From the NCBI GenBank assembly GCA_019454225.1, contig CP075370.1, forward strand, positions 2,284,001 through 2,348,000: a stretch of DNA of 64,000 nucleotides, given 5' to 3'. Position numbers and translations under genes: made by a program. The DNA is from Paracoccaceae bacterium. GTDB taxonomy: Bacteria > Pseudomonadota > Alphaproteobacteria > Rhodobacterales > Rhodobacteraceae. Of the stretch, positions 9,008 through 18,538 are shown in pieces; position 1 is the stretch's first letter; the number at the start of each line of letters is the position of its first letter. Under the pieces are notes generated by a model. It did no database searches. It saw only the letters and a program-made list of their open reading frames with translations, and was not told where the DNA came from.

Positions 9008-9898
9008 ATGCGGGACCGAATCGACCCCCTGATCGCCGAACGCGCACCCTGGCTGTTCTCGGGGCGTGCGCGGGACCGGCTGGCCTTCCGTGTTCTCATG
9101 CGGATGCTGGGCTATGGGCGCACCATCGCCCTGGCCGAGATGATGCGCGACCTGCCCGCCGCGGCCTGCTTCGACCTGGTGGCCGACCTCGTGGCGCGCG
9201 ATGTGGAGGTGTCGGGCCTTGATCATCTGCCGCGCGACGGCGGCGCGCTGATCGTTGCGAACCACCCCACGGGGATCGCCGACGGGGTGATCCTGCACCG
9301 GGTTCTGTCGCCGCTGCGGCCCGACCTGTTCTACTATGCCAACCGCGATATCCTGCGGGTGTTTCCGCAGATGGCCGGGGTGATCGCGCCGGTCGAGTGG
9401 CGGGCCGAGAAGCGGAGCCACCAGAAGACCCGCGAGACGATGGAGTTCACCCGCGCCGCGATGCAGGCCGGGCGGCTGGGCGTGATATTCCCCTCGGGGC
9501 GGCTGGCGAAACGGGTGGGGTTGCGGCTGCACGAGCGTCCCTGGATGGCCTCGGCCGCCACTATCGCCCGCAAGTTCGACGTGCCGGTCGTGCCGGTCCA
9601 TCTGCGGGCACGGAACTCGGCGCTGTTCTACCTGTTCGACCTGATCCACCCGACGCTGCGCGACATCACCCTGTTCCACGAGGTGCTGAACAAGGACACC
9701 CAGCCGTTCCGGGTGACCGTCGGCACGCCCATCGCCGCCGCCGACCTGCCCGCGCGGGCCGACGAGGGGATCGCGGCGCTGCGCGATGCGACGCTGGCGC
9801 TTGGCGGTGTCCACGCGCCCGCGGTCAGCCTTGTCGAAAGCACGGGGCGGCCGTTTGCCCGGCCGGTGCGGCGGCGCCTGAGCCTTCCGGCGGTCTGA
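9008..9898 (+). CDS. Lysophospholipid/hemolysin-type acyltransferase (PlsC-like domain)
   Basis: 296 residues. The acyltransferase motif I is NHPTGIADG (residues ~80-88), the form seen in COG3176-type putative hemolysins and OlsA/PlsC relatives. Motif III-like FPSGRLAK and motif IV-like VPVVPVHLRARNS follow. The family transfers acyl groups to lysophospholipids or lyso-ornithine lipids at the inner face of the membrane. The ATG at 9008 gives MRDRIDPLIAERAPWLFSG; a GTG at 8993 is possible. No strong ribosome binding site is seen for either. It stands alone between a gene-poor gap and the convergent SYLF lipoprotein. Confidence 0.8.
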   Translation: MRDRIDPLIAERAPWLFSGRARDRLAFRVLMRMLGYGRTIALAEMMRDLPAAACFDLVADLVARDVEVSGLDHLPRDGGALIVANHPTGIADGVILHRVLSPLRPDLFYYANRDILRVFPQMAGVIAPVEWRAEKRSHQKTRETMEFTRAAMQAGRLGVIFPSGRLAKRVGLRLHERPWMASAATIARKFDVPVVPVHLRARNSALFYLFDLIHPTLRDITLFHEVLNKDTQPFRVTVGTPIAAADLPARADEGIAALRDATLALGGVHAPAVSLVESTGRPFARPVRRRLSLPAV

Positions 9899-9928
9899 CC
9901 CGGTTGGGGGCGCGGTTCGGGGCCCGGC

Positions 9929-10483
9929 TCAGGGAATGATGCGGCTGTATTTCACGCCCGCAAGCGTCGCGCCCGCGATCAGGCCAGACTGCCCGAACAC
10001 GAGCGCGATGACCGGGTTGATCTCGGTCGTTTCCTTGCCGAGCGACGCGCCCTGTTCGGGGGTGGCGTAGCGCACGTCGGCGCCGACCGCCCAGCCGGGC
10101 GAGCGGCGGAACTCGGACAGCGCCGCGTCGGTCAGGAAGAACAGGGCGTGGGCATATTGCTGGGCGCCGATCTGGAAACCGAAGGTGGCGCGGGTGGCGG
10201 AATAGTAGTCGACCGTGATGTCGTTGATGCGCAGCGCGCCCCTGCCATAGCCGCCGCCGATGCCGAACCCGGCCTCGGTGATCAGGGGCATGTAGAGCAC
10301 GCCGAAGGATTTGCCCGCGAGGTCGCGGGTGCCGGGATAGCGCGAGAACAGGAAGTCGCGGGTGGCATCAACCCGCGCGTCCAGCCGCTGTGCGTTGTCG
10401 GTGCCGACACCGTTGGCACAGGCCGACAGCAGCGCCGCGCCACCGCCCAGCAGAATTGTCCGACGTCCCAGTATCTTGCCCAT
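9929..10483 (-). CDS. SYLF/Ysc84-domain lipoprotein
   Basis: 184 residues. It begins with an Arg-rich n-region and hydrophobic stretch ending in the lipobox LLSAC, so it should be lipidated at Cys ~21 and anchored in the cell envelope. The rest matches the SYLF (Ysc84) lipid-binding fold: GVLYMPLITEAGFGIGGGYGRG, YYSATRATFGFQIGAQ, FFLTDAAL and the C-terminal SLGKETTEINPVIALVFGQSGLIAG. Bacterial members are lipoproteins of unclear role, with suggested lipid binding in the periplasm. It is convergent with the acyltransferase; hemB lies upstream on the same strand. Confidence 0.85.
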   Translation of the reverse strand: MGKILGRRTILLGGGAALLSACANGVGTDNAQRLDARVDATRDFLFSRYPGTRDLAGKSFGVLYMPLITEAGFGIGGGYGRGALRINDITVDYYSATRATFGFQIGAQQYAHALFFLTDAALSEFRRSPGWAVGADVRYATPEQGASLGKETTEINPVIALVFGQSGLIAGATLAGVKYSRIIP

Positions 10484-10632
10484 TGCCGCCTCGCTGCCCG
10501 GTTATCCTTGGGACTCTGCGGTCCCTGCACGCAAGATATAGCGCAAGGGGTGCGGCCTGTCACCTGCCCTGCGCGGCGGGGCGGCGGGGGGGCGCCGATC
10601 GGGCTGCGCGGCGCCGGGGGCTCTGCGCGCGG

Positions 10633-11631
10633 TCAGCCGCGCAGCAGGCGCGCCACCGCCGGCGCGAAATAGGTCAGGATGCCGTCGCACCCGGCGCGCT
10701 TGAAGCCCAGCAGGCTTTCGACCATGGCCTTCTCGCCGTCGATCCAGCCGTTCGCGGCCGCGCCGCGGATCATCGCGTATTCGCCGGACACCTGATAGGC
10801 ATAGGTCGGGGCGCCGAAGGCGTCCTTCACCCGGCGGCAGATGTCGAGATAGGGCATCCCCGGCTTGACCATCACCATGTCGGCGCCCTCGGCCAGGTCG
10901 CGCGCCACCAGGCGCAGCGCCTCGTCCGAATTGCCGGGGTTCATCTGATAGGTCTTCTTGTCGCCCACCAGCCGCGATCCCGCGCCCACCGCGTCGCGGA
11001 ACGGGCCGTAGAAGGCGCTGGCATATTTCGCCGCGTAGGACAGGATCGCCACATCCCCGTGCCCGGCCTGTTCCAGCGCGTCGCGCATCGCGCCGATGCG
11101 GCCGTCCATCATGTCGGAGGGGCCGAGAATGTCGGCCCCGGCGTCGGCCTGTGCCAGGCTCATGCGGACCAGGGCCTCGACCGTCTCGTCGTTGAGGATC
11201 ACGCCATCGACCACAAGCCCGTCGTGCCCGTTGGCGTTGTAGGGGTCGAGCGCGACATCGGTCATCACCGCGATCTGCGGCACCGCGGCCTTGATGGCAC
11301 GGATCGCGCGGTTTGCCAGGTTCCCGGGGTTCCAGGCCTCTTCGCAGGTTTCGGTGCGCAGGGCGGGATCGGTGTAGGGAAACAGGCAGAGCGCCGGAAT
11401 GCCGAGCTCGGCGGCTTCCTCGGCCGCCGCCACCGCGCGGTCCAGCGACAGCCGCGCCACGCCGGGCATCGAGGCCACCGGATCGGCGATGTCGGTCCCG
11501 TCGCAGAGGAAGATCGGCCAGATCAGATCGGCCGTGGTCAGCACGTTTTCCTGCGCCAGGCGGCGCAGGGCATCGGTGCGGCGCAGGCGGCGGAACCGGG
11601 TGCCGGGGAAGGGGGCGTGGACTGGCTGCAT
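10633..11631 (-). CDS. hemB: Delta-aminolevulinic acid dehydratase (porphobilinogen synthase)
   Basis: 332 residues, the standard length. It condenses two 5-aminolevulinates to porphobilinogen, the first common step of haem and bacteriochlorophyll synthesis, in the cytosol. Both Schiff-base lysines are present: K202 (SYAAKYAS) and K256 (MVKPGMPYLD). The zinc-cysteine segment of the zinc enzymes is replaced by ALDPYNANGHDG, with no Cys, as in Pseudomonas and Rhodobacter enzymes that use Mg or no catalytic zinc. The ATG at 11631 has GGGA upstream; an alternative ATG at 11646 has no ribosome site. It is divergent from the 4-TM gene at 11779. Confidence 0.95.
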   Translation of the reverse strand: MQPVHAPFPGTRFRRLRRTDALRRLAQENVLTTADLIWPIFLCDGTDIADPVASMPGVARLSLDRAVAAAEEAAELGIPALCLFPYTDPALRTETCEEAWNPGNLANRAIRAIKAAVPQIAVMTDVALDPYNANGHDGLVVDGVILNDETVEALVRMSLAQADAGADILGPSDMMDGRIGAMRDALEQAGHGDVAILSYAAKYASAFYGPFRDAVGAGSRLVGDKKTYQMNPGNSDEALRLVARDLAEGADMVMVKPGMPYLDICRRVKDAFGAPTYAYQVSGEYAMIRGAAANGWIDGEKAMVESLLGFKRAGCDGILTYFAPAVARLLRG

Positions 11632-11778
11632 CGGGTCGTGTCCCATGTGGCGGTCGGGTGCTGCCCGACGGGGCGGGGGGGTTGCGCCCCAGGGTGTTGC
11701 CTGCCATGGAAAGGCGCGCGGCTCAAGCCAAAGTGGCGGGGCCCGGCGGGCGGGCCTCTGGAAGGGATCGGCGCAAGC

Positions 11779-12300
11779 GTGGACTGGACCAAGACCGTCT
11801 TCGAAGTCATCGACATGCGATCCTTCTCGAACCTGTGGTTCTGGATCGCGGTTGCCGTGCTGTGGTCCTCGGCAAGCCACTGGGTGCTGGGGGTGCCGTT
11901 CGACATGGTGGCCCGGGCGCGGCGCCATGGCGGGACGGCGGCCGAGGATCTGGATACGCTGGTGCGGATCAACGCGCGCCGGATCCTCTACATCGTGCGG
12001 GTGTCGGGGCTGTGGCTGACGGCAATCATCGCGTTCATGCTGACGGCGCTGATGATCATGGGGTTCTGGTACCGGCAGGAATTCGCGCAGGCGGTGCTGC
12101 TGCTGGCCGGGCCGATGACGGTGGTGGGCCTGCTGTCGTTCCGCACCGCGCTGCGGATCGAGGCCGAGGCGGCCAGCGGCCCGGCGCTGTGGCGCCGCCT
12201 GACCCTGCACCGGATGGCGGTGCAGGGTGTGGGCGTGGTGGCGATCTTTGCCACCGCGCTGTGGGGCATGTACCAGAACCTGAACATCGGGGCCTACTGA
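11779..12300 (+). CDS. Four-TM membrane protein, Rhodobacteraceae family labelled 'component of SufBCD complex'
   Basis: 173 residues from a GTG at 11779, preceded by GGAAGGGA about 11 bases upstream. Four hydrophobic helices are visible (about residues 18-42, 70-98, 105-130, 150-168). The N-terminal segment leading to SFSNLWFWI resembles a small Rhodobacteraceae family often annotated as a component of the SufBCD complex. I find no sequence feature supporting a role in Fe-S assembly, so the label should be treated as a name only. Starting at the ATG at 11815 instead would drop the conserved-looking first 12 residues. It lies between divergent hemB and mfd. Confidence 0.7.
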   Translation: MDWTKTVFEVIDMRSFSNLWFWIAVAVLWSSASHWVLGVPFDMVARARRHGGTAAEDLDTLVRINARRILYIVRVSGLWLTAIIAFMLTALMIMGFWYRQEFAQAVLLLAGPMTVVGLLSFRTALRIEAEAASGPALWRRLTLHRMAVQGVGVVAIFATALWGMYQNLNIGAY

Positions 12301-12370
12301 TCGGCGCCTGACGCCCGCAGCGGGTGTGCAGCCCCTTGCCCCCGGCGCCCGGCCTGATACCTGACCGCGC

Positions 12371-15300
12371 ATGTCCGACCCTGCCCGAATCCTGCTCGGT
12401 GGTGCGCCCGAGGGTTTCGACGCCCGTCTTCTGGCCCGCGAGGCCGGGCGCGGCGCGCCGGTCGTGCATGTCGCGCGCGACGACAAGCGCATGGCGGCGA
12501 TGCGCGATGCGCTGGCGGTGATGGCGCCCGATCTGCCGGTGATCGAGTTTCCGGCCTGGGACTGCCTGCCCTATGACCGGGTATCGCCCAACCCCGACAT
12601 CTCGTCCCGGCGGATGGCGGCCCTGGCCGCCCTGGCGCAGGGGGTGGCGGGCCCCTTCGTGCTGCTGACCACGCTGAACGCGGCAACGCAGCGCGTGCCC
12701 GCGCGCGACACCGTCGCCGCATCCAGCCTTGCAGCCCGGGTGGGCGACCGCATGGACCAGGGCGCGCTGCGGACGTTCCTGGCGCGCATGGGGTTCTCGC
12801 CGGCCTCGACCGTAGCCGAGCCGGGCGATTTCGCGCTGCGCGGCGGGATCGTCGACATCTTTCCGCCGGGGCCGTCGGGGCCGGTGCGGCTGGATTTCTT
12901 CGGCGACCAGCTGGACGGGCTGCGGCGGTTCGACCCCGAGACGCAGCGCACGACGGAAAAGCTGTCGCGCATCGACCTCGCGCCGGTCAGCGAGGTGGTG
13001 CTGGACGAGGCCGCGATCACGCGGTTCCGCCAGACCTACCGGGCCGAATTCGGTGCGGGCGGGTCGGGCGATCCGCTGTACGAAGCGGTCAGCGCCGGGC
13101 GCAAGCATCAGGGCATGGAACACTGGCTGCCGTGGTTCCACGACCGGCTGGACACGATCTTTGCCTATGTGCCGGATGCGGCGGTGATGCTGGACGATGC
13201 GGTGCCGGCGATGCGGATCGCGCGGTGGGACGGCATTGCCGACCAGTACGACGCGCGACGCGAGGCGATGGGGGCGAAGGGCCGGATCGACACGGTCTAC
13301 AAGCCCTGCCCGCCGGACCTGCTGTATCTGGACGAGGCGGCCTGGGAGGCCGAGCTTGCGCCCCGCCGGGTGATCCGGCTGTCGCCGCTGCCACAGTCGC
13401 CTGGGCCGGGGGTGCTGGATGCCGGGGGCCGCGCCGGACGCAATTTCGCGCCAGAGCGGCAGAGCGAGAACCTGAACCTTTTCGGGGCATTGGCCGATCA
13501 TCTTCGGGTGTTGCGCGAAGCCGGGCCGGTGGTTGTCGCGTCTTGGTCCGAGGGCGCGCGCGAGCGTCTGGCGGGGCTGCTGACGGATCAGGGCATCCGC
13601 GACGCGATGCCGGTTGCCGACCTGCGGGCGCTGCCCGAGCGGGGGCTGTTCCTGGTGGTCTGGGCGCTGGAGGCGGGGTTCACCGCGCCCGGCCTTGCCG
13701 TGGTGTCGGAACAGGACATCCTGGGCGACCGGCTGGTCGGCAAGCCGAAGCGTCGCCGCAAGGCCGAGAATTTCCTGCGCGACGCCGACGCCCTGTCGCC
13801 CGGCGACCTGGTGGTGCATGTCGAACACGGTGTGGGCCGCTATCTGGGGCTGGAGACCATCACCGCGCTTGGGGCGCCGCATGAATGCCTGGCGATCGAA
13901 TATGCCGAGGCGGCCAAGCTGTACCTGCCGGTCGAGAACGTCGAGCTGCTGTCGCGCTATGGCCATGAGGAGGGGTTGCTGGACAAGCTGGGCGGCGGCG
14001 CCTGGCAGGCCAAGAAGGCCAAGCTCAAGAATCGCATCCGCGAGATCGCCGACCGGCTGATGCGGATTGCCGCCGAACGGGCATTGCGCAAGGCCCCCGT
14101 GCTGGAGGCGCCGCACGGGATGTGGGAGGCCTTTGCGGCCCGTTTCCCCTATACCGAGACCGACGACCAGCTTTCCGCCATCGGCGATGTCATGGCCGAC
14201 CTCGACAAGGGATCGCCGATGGACCGGCTGATCGTCGGCGATGTCGGGTTCGGCAAGACCGAGGTGGCGATGCGCGCGGCCTTCGTGGCGGCCATGGCGG
14301 GAATGCAGGTGGCGGTGGTCTGCCCCACCACCCTGCTGGCCCGCCAGCACTACCGCAGCTTTGCCGAGCGGTTCCGGGGGTTTCCGGTCCGCGTCCGGCC
14401 CCTGTCGCGTTTCGTGTCGGCAAAGGATGCGGCGGCCACGCGCGAGGGGCTGGCGGACGGGTCGGTGGACATTGTCGTCGGCACCCATGCCCTGCTGGCC
14501 AAGGCCATCCGGTTCAAGCATCTGGGCCTTCTGGTGATCGACGAGGAACAGCATTTCGGCGTGGCCCACAAGGAACGGCTGAAGGAAATGCGGTCCGAGG
14601 TGCATGTGCTGACGCTGACGGCCACGCCGATTCCGCGCACGCTGCAACTGTCGCTGACCGGGGTGCGCGACCTGTCGATCATCGCGACGCCGCCGGTCGA
14701 CCGTCTTGCCATCCGGACCTATGTGTCCGAATTCGATACCGTGACGATCCGCGAGGCGATCCTGCGCGAACGCTATCGCGGCGGGCAGACGTTCTTTGTC
14801 GTGCCCCGCATCGCCGACCTGCCCGAGATCGAGGATTTCCTGCGCAGCCACGTGCCCGAGGCGAGCTATGTCATCGCCCACGGGCAGCTTGCCGCCGGGG
14901 ATCTGGATGACCGGATGAACCAGTTCTACGACGGCAAACATGATGTGCTGCTGGCGACCACGATCGTGGAGTCGGGGCTCGACATCCCCACGGCGAACAC
15001 CATGGTGATCTGGCGGGCCGACATGTTCGGTCTGGGGCAGCTTTACCAGATCCGGGGCCGGGTGGGGCGGGCCAAGACCCGGGCCTACTGCTATCTGACC
15101 ACCAAACCCCGCGCGCCGCTGACCCCGCAGGCGACCAAGAGGTTGCGGCTTCTGGGGTCGCTGGACAGTCTGGGGGCGGGCTTCACGCTGGCCAGCCACG
15201 ACCTTGACCTGCGCGGCGCCGGGAACCTGCTGGGCGAGGAACAGTCGGGCCACATCCGCGAAGTGGGCTATGAACTCTACCAGCAGATGCTGGAGGACAC

Positions 15301-15820
15301 GATCCGCAAGCTGCGGTCGGGAGAGATCGGCGGGCTGACCGAGGCCGATGACCAGTGGGCGCCGCAGATCAACCTGGGCGTGCCGGTGCTGATCCCCGAG
15401 GACTATGTGCCGGATCTGGACGTGCGCCTTGGCCTCTACCGCCGCCTGTCCGGCCTGCAGAGCAAGGTGGAGCTTGAGGGCTTTGCCGCCGAGCTGATCG
15501 ACCGGTTCGGGCCGCTGCCGCGCGAGGTGAACACGCTGATGCTGGTCGTCCGCATCAAGGCGATGTGCAAGCGTGCCGGAATCGCCCGGCTGGACGCGGG
15601 GCCCAAGGGCGCGACGGTGCAGTTCCACCAGGACCGTTTCGCCAATCCGGCGGGGCTGGTGGACTGGCTGAAGGCGCAGGCCGGGGCGGCGCGGGTTCAG
15701 GGCAACAAGGTGGTGCAGACCGCCAGCTTCAGGACCGAGGCCGAGCGCATCAAGGGCGCCTATGCGATCGCCCGTGACCTGGCGGAAAAGGTGGTGCAGG
15801 CGCCGCCCGCCCGCCGCTGA
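12371..15820 (+). CDS. mfd: Transcription-repair coupling factor Mfd
   Basis: 1149 residues. It binds stalled RNA polymerase, translocates along DNA to release it, and recruits UvrA to transcribed-strand lesions. The UvrB-homology region is in the first ~350 residues. The RNA-polymerase-interacting domain around residues 475-530 contains GDLVVHVEHGVGRYLG. The helicase core has Walker A GDVGFGKT (residues ~622-629), the DEEQ box at 724 and GRVGRAKTRAYCY. A C-terminal TRCF domain follows. The ATG at 12371 fits the family. It is convergent with bchO with a 24-base gap, so mfd marks the left border of the photosynthesis island. Confidence 0.97.
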   Translation: MSDPARILLGGAPEGFDARLLAREAGRGAPVVHVARDDKRMAAMRDALAVMAPDLPVIEFPAWDCLPYDRVSPNPDISSRRMAALAALAQGVAGPFVLLTTLNAATQRVPARDTVAASSLAARVGDRMDQGALRTFLARMGFSPASTVAEPGDFALRGGIVDIFPPGPSGPVRLDFFGDQLDGLRRFDPETQRTTEKLSRIDLAPVSEVVLDEAAITRFRQTYRAEFGAGGSGDPLYEAVSAGRKHQGMEHWLPWFHDRLDTIFAYVPDAAVMLDDAVPAMRIARWDGIADQYDARREAMGAKGRIDTVYKPCPPDLLYLDEAAWEAELAPRRVIRLSPLPQSPGPGVLDAGGRAGRNFAPERQSENLNLFGALADHLRVLREAGPVVVASWSEGARERLAGLLTDQGIRDAMPVADLRALPERGLFLVVWALEAGFTAPGLAVVSEQDILGDRLVGKPKRRRKAENFLRDADALSPGDLVVHVEHGVGRYLGLETITALGAPHECLAIEYAEAAKLYLPVENVELLSRYGHEEGLLDKLGGGAWQAKKAKLKNRIREIADRLMRIAAERALRKAPVLEAPHGMWEAFAARFPYTETDDQLSAIGDVMADLDKGSPMDRLIVGDVGFGKTEVAMRAAFVAAMAGMQVAVVCPTTLLARQHYRSFAERFRGFPVRVRPLSRFVSAKDAAATREGLADGSVDIVVGTHALLAKAIRFKHLGLLVIDEEQHFGVAHKERLKEMRSEVHVLTLTATPIPRTLQLSLTGVRDLSIIATPPVDRLAIRTYVSEFDTVTIREAILRERYRGGQTFFVVPRIADLPEIEDFLRSHVPEASYVIAHGQLAAGDLDDRMNQFYDGKHDVLLATTIVESGLDIPTANTMVIWRADMFGLGQLYQIRGRVGRAKTRAYCYLTTKPRAPLTPQATKRLRLLGSLDSLGAGFTLASHDLDLRGAGNLLGEEQSGHIREVGYELYQQMLEDTIRKLRSGEIGGLTEADDQWAPQINLGVPVLIPEDYVPDLDVRLGLYRRLSGLQSKVELEGFAAELIDRFGPLPREVNTLMLVVRIKAMCKRAGIARLDAGPKGATVQFHQDRFANPAGLVDWLKAQAGAARVQGNKVVQTASFRTEAERIKGAYAIARDLAEKVVQAPPARR

Positions 15821-15844
15821 CCCCGTCGCCGCAGCGCAGGGCGG

Positions 15845-16765
15845 TCAGGCGTGCCGCGGATGCGGTCTGTCCTGCGGCGCCGCCGCCTGCGCGAGAAACG
15901 GCATGATCGCCGCCGCCACGGCCTCTGGCGCCTCTTCCTGCGCCAGGTGGCCGAGGCCGGGCAGCAGGGCGTGCGCCGCACCGGGAATGCCGCGGGCGGC
16001 GCGGGCCGAGATCTCGGCGGGGACGGTGCGGTCATTGCCGCCCGCCACCAGAAGCACGGGAAAGCGCAGTGCGTGCAACCGCGCCAGCAGCGGTTCCAGC
16101 CGCCATGCGGCCATCATCGCCAGCGTCCCCTCGACATGCGCGGGCCGCGCCACCAGCCTGCGGTAAAGGTCGGCCCCGTCGTCGTCGATCCTCGACCCGG
16201 TGGCGGCCAGCAGGGCGGCGATGCGCGCGGGGGTCGCCGCGAGCGAGGAGACCACCTGCGGCAGGAAGGGCGCGGCGCTGAAGGCCCGGGCGAGGGCCGG
16301 GAACATCACCCCGGCAAGGCCCTGGAAGGTGCCGAGCGCGGCATTGATCCCGACGACCGGGCAGGGCCGCGCCTCGGCCATGCGCAGGGCCAGGGCGGCG
16401 CCTGCCGAATGACCGACGATCGCGGCGGGCGGGCTGCCCAGCCGGTCGCAGAGCGCGGCGAGATCCTGCGCCATGGCATCCATGCCGTAGCGGTCGCTGC
16501 GGCCCGAACGGCTGAACCCCTGGCCGGGAAGATCGGGCGCGATGACGCGGAACCGGCCGGCAAGGATCGGCAGCAGCCCGCGCCACGACATCGCCGCGCC
16601 GCCCGCCCCGTGCAGCAGCAGCAAGACCGGGCCATCGCCTGCGATCTGGACATGCCAGCGGTGCAGCGTGGCGCCCACCTGATGCGACAGCGACCGGTGC
16701 GGCCAGTCGGGCGGCAGGTCGGGCGGCGGGGCACCCGTGCCCGCGGCGGGGGCGGCCCGCGCCAC
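15845..16765 (-). CDS. bchO: Alpha/beta-hydrolase BchO, magnesium-chelatase accessory protein
   Basis: 306 residues, alpha/beta-hydrolase fold. The oxyanion HGAGGAAMSW is around residues 53-62, the nucleophile elbow is GHSAGAA, and the C-terminal catalytic His is in GLGHLAQEE. In photosynthetic proteobacteria bchO follows bchD and is thought to assist magnesium chelation in bacteriochlorophyll synthesis, though its biochemical role is unsettled. It starts with GTG at 16765, two bases after the bchD stop, so the two are surely co-transcribed and coupled. It is the last gene of the crtA-bchI-bchD-bchO unit and runs into convergent mfd. Confidence 0.92.
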   Translation of the reverse strand: MARAAPAAGTGAPPPDLPPDWPHRSLSHQVGATLHRWHVQIAGDGPVLLLLHGAGGAAMSWRGLLPILAGRFRVIAPDLPGQGFSRSGRSDRYGMDAMAQDLAALCDRLGSPPAAIVGHSAGAALALRMAEARPCPVVGINAALGTFQGLAGVMFPALARAFSAAPFLPQVVSSLAATPARIAALLAATGSRIDDDGADLYRRLVARPAHVEGTLAMMAAWRLEPLLARLHALRFPVLLVAGGNDRTVPAEISARAARGIPGAAHALLPGLGHLAQEEAPEAVAAAIMPFLAQAAAPQDRPHPRHA

Positions 16766-16767
16766 CG

Positions 16768-18450
16768 CTAGGTTCCCAGCGCGGCCGCCAGCGCCCGGCC
16801 CATCACGCGCGCATCGGCGCGCGGCAGGGGCAGGTAGGTGGCCGCCATTGCCAGGGCCAGCGCGCGCAAGTCGGGCTGCGGCCGGTTGGCCGTGTCGATG
16901 ACCAGCGCGGGCAGGCCGAGGGCCGCGATGCCGCGTGCGGTTGCGGTGGCCTCGGACATGGCAAGGGCGCGGTCGCCCTTGCCCGCGCGCGACACGTTGG
17001 CGCGCCCGTCGGTCAGCAGCGCGATCGTTGGCGTCATCCCCCGTCCGCGCGACTGCCGGGCAAGGTCCATGGCCGCCGAAAGCCCGGCGGCCAGCGGGGT
17101 GCCGCCGCCGCCCGGCAGGGCGGCCAGCCTGCGCTTGGTCTGCACCAGCGAGCGCGTCGGCGGCAGCAGAACCTCGGCCCCGGTGCCGCGAAAGGCGACC
17201 AGCGCCACATGGTCGCGTCGGGCATAGGCCTGCGACAGCAGCACCTCGACCGCGCCTTTCGCCTCGGCCAGCCGCGCCAGCGCCGCCGAGCCGGAAGCGT
17301 CCACCGCAAAGATCAGCAGGCGGTCGGATGCCTCGTGGAACCGGCGCAGGCGGAAATCCTCGCGCCGGATCAGGACGCCGGGGCGGTCGGGTGTCAGGCG
17401 GCGGCGCAGCGGCTGCCAGGGGGCGGCGGCGCGCAGCGTTGCCACGGGGTCGATGCGGGCGGCGCCATCGGGCATGCCCGGGCGCGGCGGCAGGGGGCGG
17501 CCCCGGCGATTGCCCCGGTGCCGGTCGCCGCTGCCGCTGGCGCCCTTGGCGCCCCGCGCGGCACGGCCTGCGGCGAGGCGGGCCAGAACATCGGCCGGAA
17601 GCGCCGCGCGAACCGCGTCAAGCAGCAAATCCGCCGGAATGCCGGACGGCTCGGGCGGCGGGGTGCGGTTGTTCTCGTCCTCGTCACCGGATTCGGGTGG
17701 CGGGGGCGGCGGCTCGGCGGGTTCCGCCTCGGGCAGGACGGCGGCGCGATGCGCCAGGACCAGCCCGGCCGCCAATGCCAGATCGGTCTCTCGGATTTCG
17801 CCCGCATTGCGGAAGGCGGCCGAGGCGCGGGCGGCGGCCAGCGCAAGATGCGGTGCGCGCAGCGAGGCGATGCCCAGGTCCGCCGCCGCCCGGACCATGG
17901 CGGACAGCGGGTCCGACGGCAGGCCGATGTCGGGCAGGCGGGCACGGGCGGCGGCAAGGCGCGCGGGGTCGATGCGCATCTCGCGGCTTTCGCCCCAGCC
18001 GAGACCGTCGAGATCGATGAACAGGCCCAGCCGTTCGGTCAGGGCCGGGGGTGGCGCCTCATCGGGTTCCACGCCCTCGTCAAGCGCGATCACCGGCCCG
18101 CCGCCCGCGTCGATCCACTGGCCAAGCCGGGCCGCAAGCCCCGGGGGGCAACGCTCGGCCATGGCAAGGATCAGCGCGGGGTCGCCCGCCAGCAGCCCCT
18201 GCGACCGGACGGCCCGGCCCGCGGCCAGCGTGGCGGCAAGGTCGATCCCGCCGGTCAGCACCTCGTCCCCGGCGCCGGGGTGGAGCCGGGCCAGCGGGCG
18301 CGGCAGGGCGGCCAGGCCCGCCACCACCCGGTCGCGCAGCGGGCCAGCCCGGCCACGCAGCCACAGGCCGCCCAGCCCGACAGGATCGACGGCCAGCAGG
18401 GTCACCGCGGCCTCGATCCGGGCCCAGGGCAGGAAGGTGCCGCGCGTCAC
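16768..18450 (-). CDS. bchD: Magnesium-chelatase subunit D
   Basis: 560 residues. With BchI it forms the AAA+ motor complex that drives BchH to insert Mg into protoporphyrin IX. The N-terminal AAA-like region lacks a working Walker A, as usual for BchD. A Pro/Glu-rich linker (around residues 245-270) separates it from the C-terminal integrin I domain, whose MIDAS motif DASGS is at residues 384-388 and is followed by the TDGRANVS segment. The start is GTG at 18450, because no better codon lies between it and bchI. The 88-base gap to bchI is unusual, since other junctions in this operon overlap or nearly touch. Confidence 0.94.
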   Translation of the reverse strand: MTRGTFLPWARIEAAVTLLAVDPVGLGGLWLRGRAGPLRDRVVAGLAALPRPLARLHPGAGDEVLTGGIDLAATLAAGRAVRSQGLLAGDPALILAMAERCPPGLAARLGQWIDAGGGPVIALDEGVEPDEAPPPALTERLGLFIDLDGLGWGESREMRIDPARLAAARARLPDIGLPSDPLSAMVRAAADLGIASLRAPHLALAAARASAAFRNAGEIRETDLALAAGLVLAHRAAVLPEAEPAEPPPPPPESGDEDENNRTPPPEPSGIPADLLLDAVRAALPADVLARLAAGRAARGAKGASGSGDRHRGNRRGRPLPPRPGMPDGAARIDPVATLRAAAPWQPLRRRLTPDRPGVLIRREDFRLRRFHEASDRLLIFAVDASGSAALARLAEAKGAVEVLLSQAYARRDHVALVAFRGTGAEVLLPPTRSLVQTKRRLAALPGGGGTPLAAGLSAAMDLARQSRGRGMTPTIALLTDGRANVSRAGKGDRALAMSEATATARGIAALGLPALVIDTANRPQPDLRALALAMAATYLPLPRADARVMGRALAAALGT

Positions 18451-18538
18451 GTCGGTTGTCCGCGCGAGCCCGGCGCCGGGCTTTCGCCGGATCGCGGCGA
18501 GAGCGGCGCGGCAGCGGGGAGGCGGACGCGGCCCATCG

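Noticed and set aside
11632-11778. PpsR or FnrL site controlling hemB
   Set aside because: No TGT-N12-ACA or TTGA-N6-TCAA palindrome was found in the hemB upstream gap; only a short CGGGTGCTGCCCG hairpin.
12056-15628. Open frame of 1190 codons antisense to mfd
   Set aside because: Shadow of the very GC-rich codon usage; Arg/His/Gln/Pro-rich composition, no domain, fully antisense to an unmistakable mfd.
15821-15844. Terminator between convergent mfd and bchO
   Set aside because: Only 24 bases and no inverted repeat of useful length.
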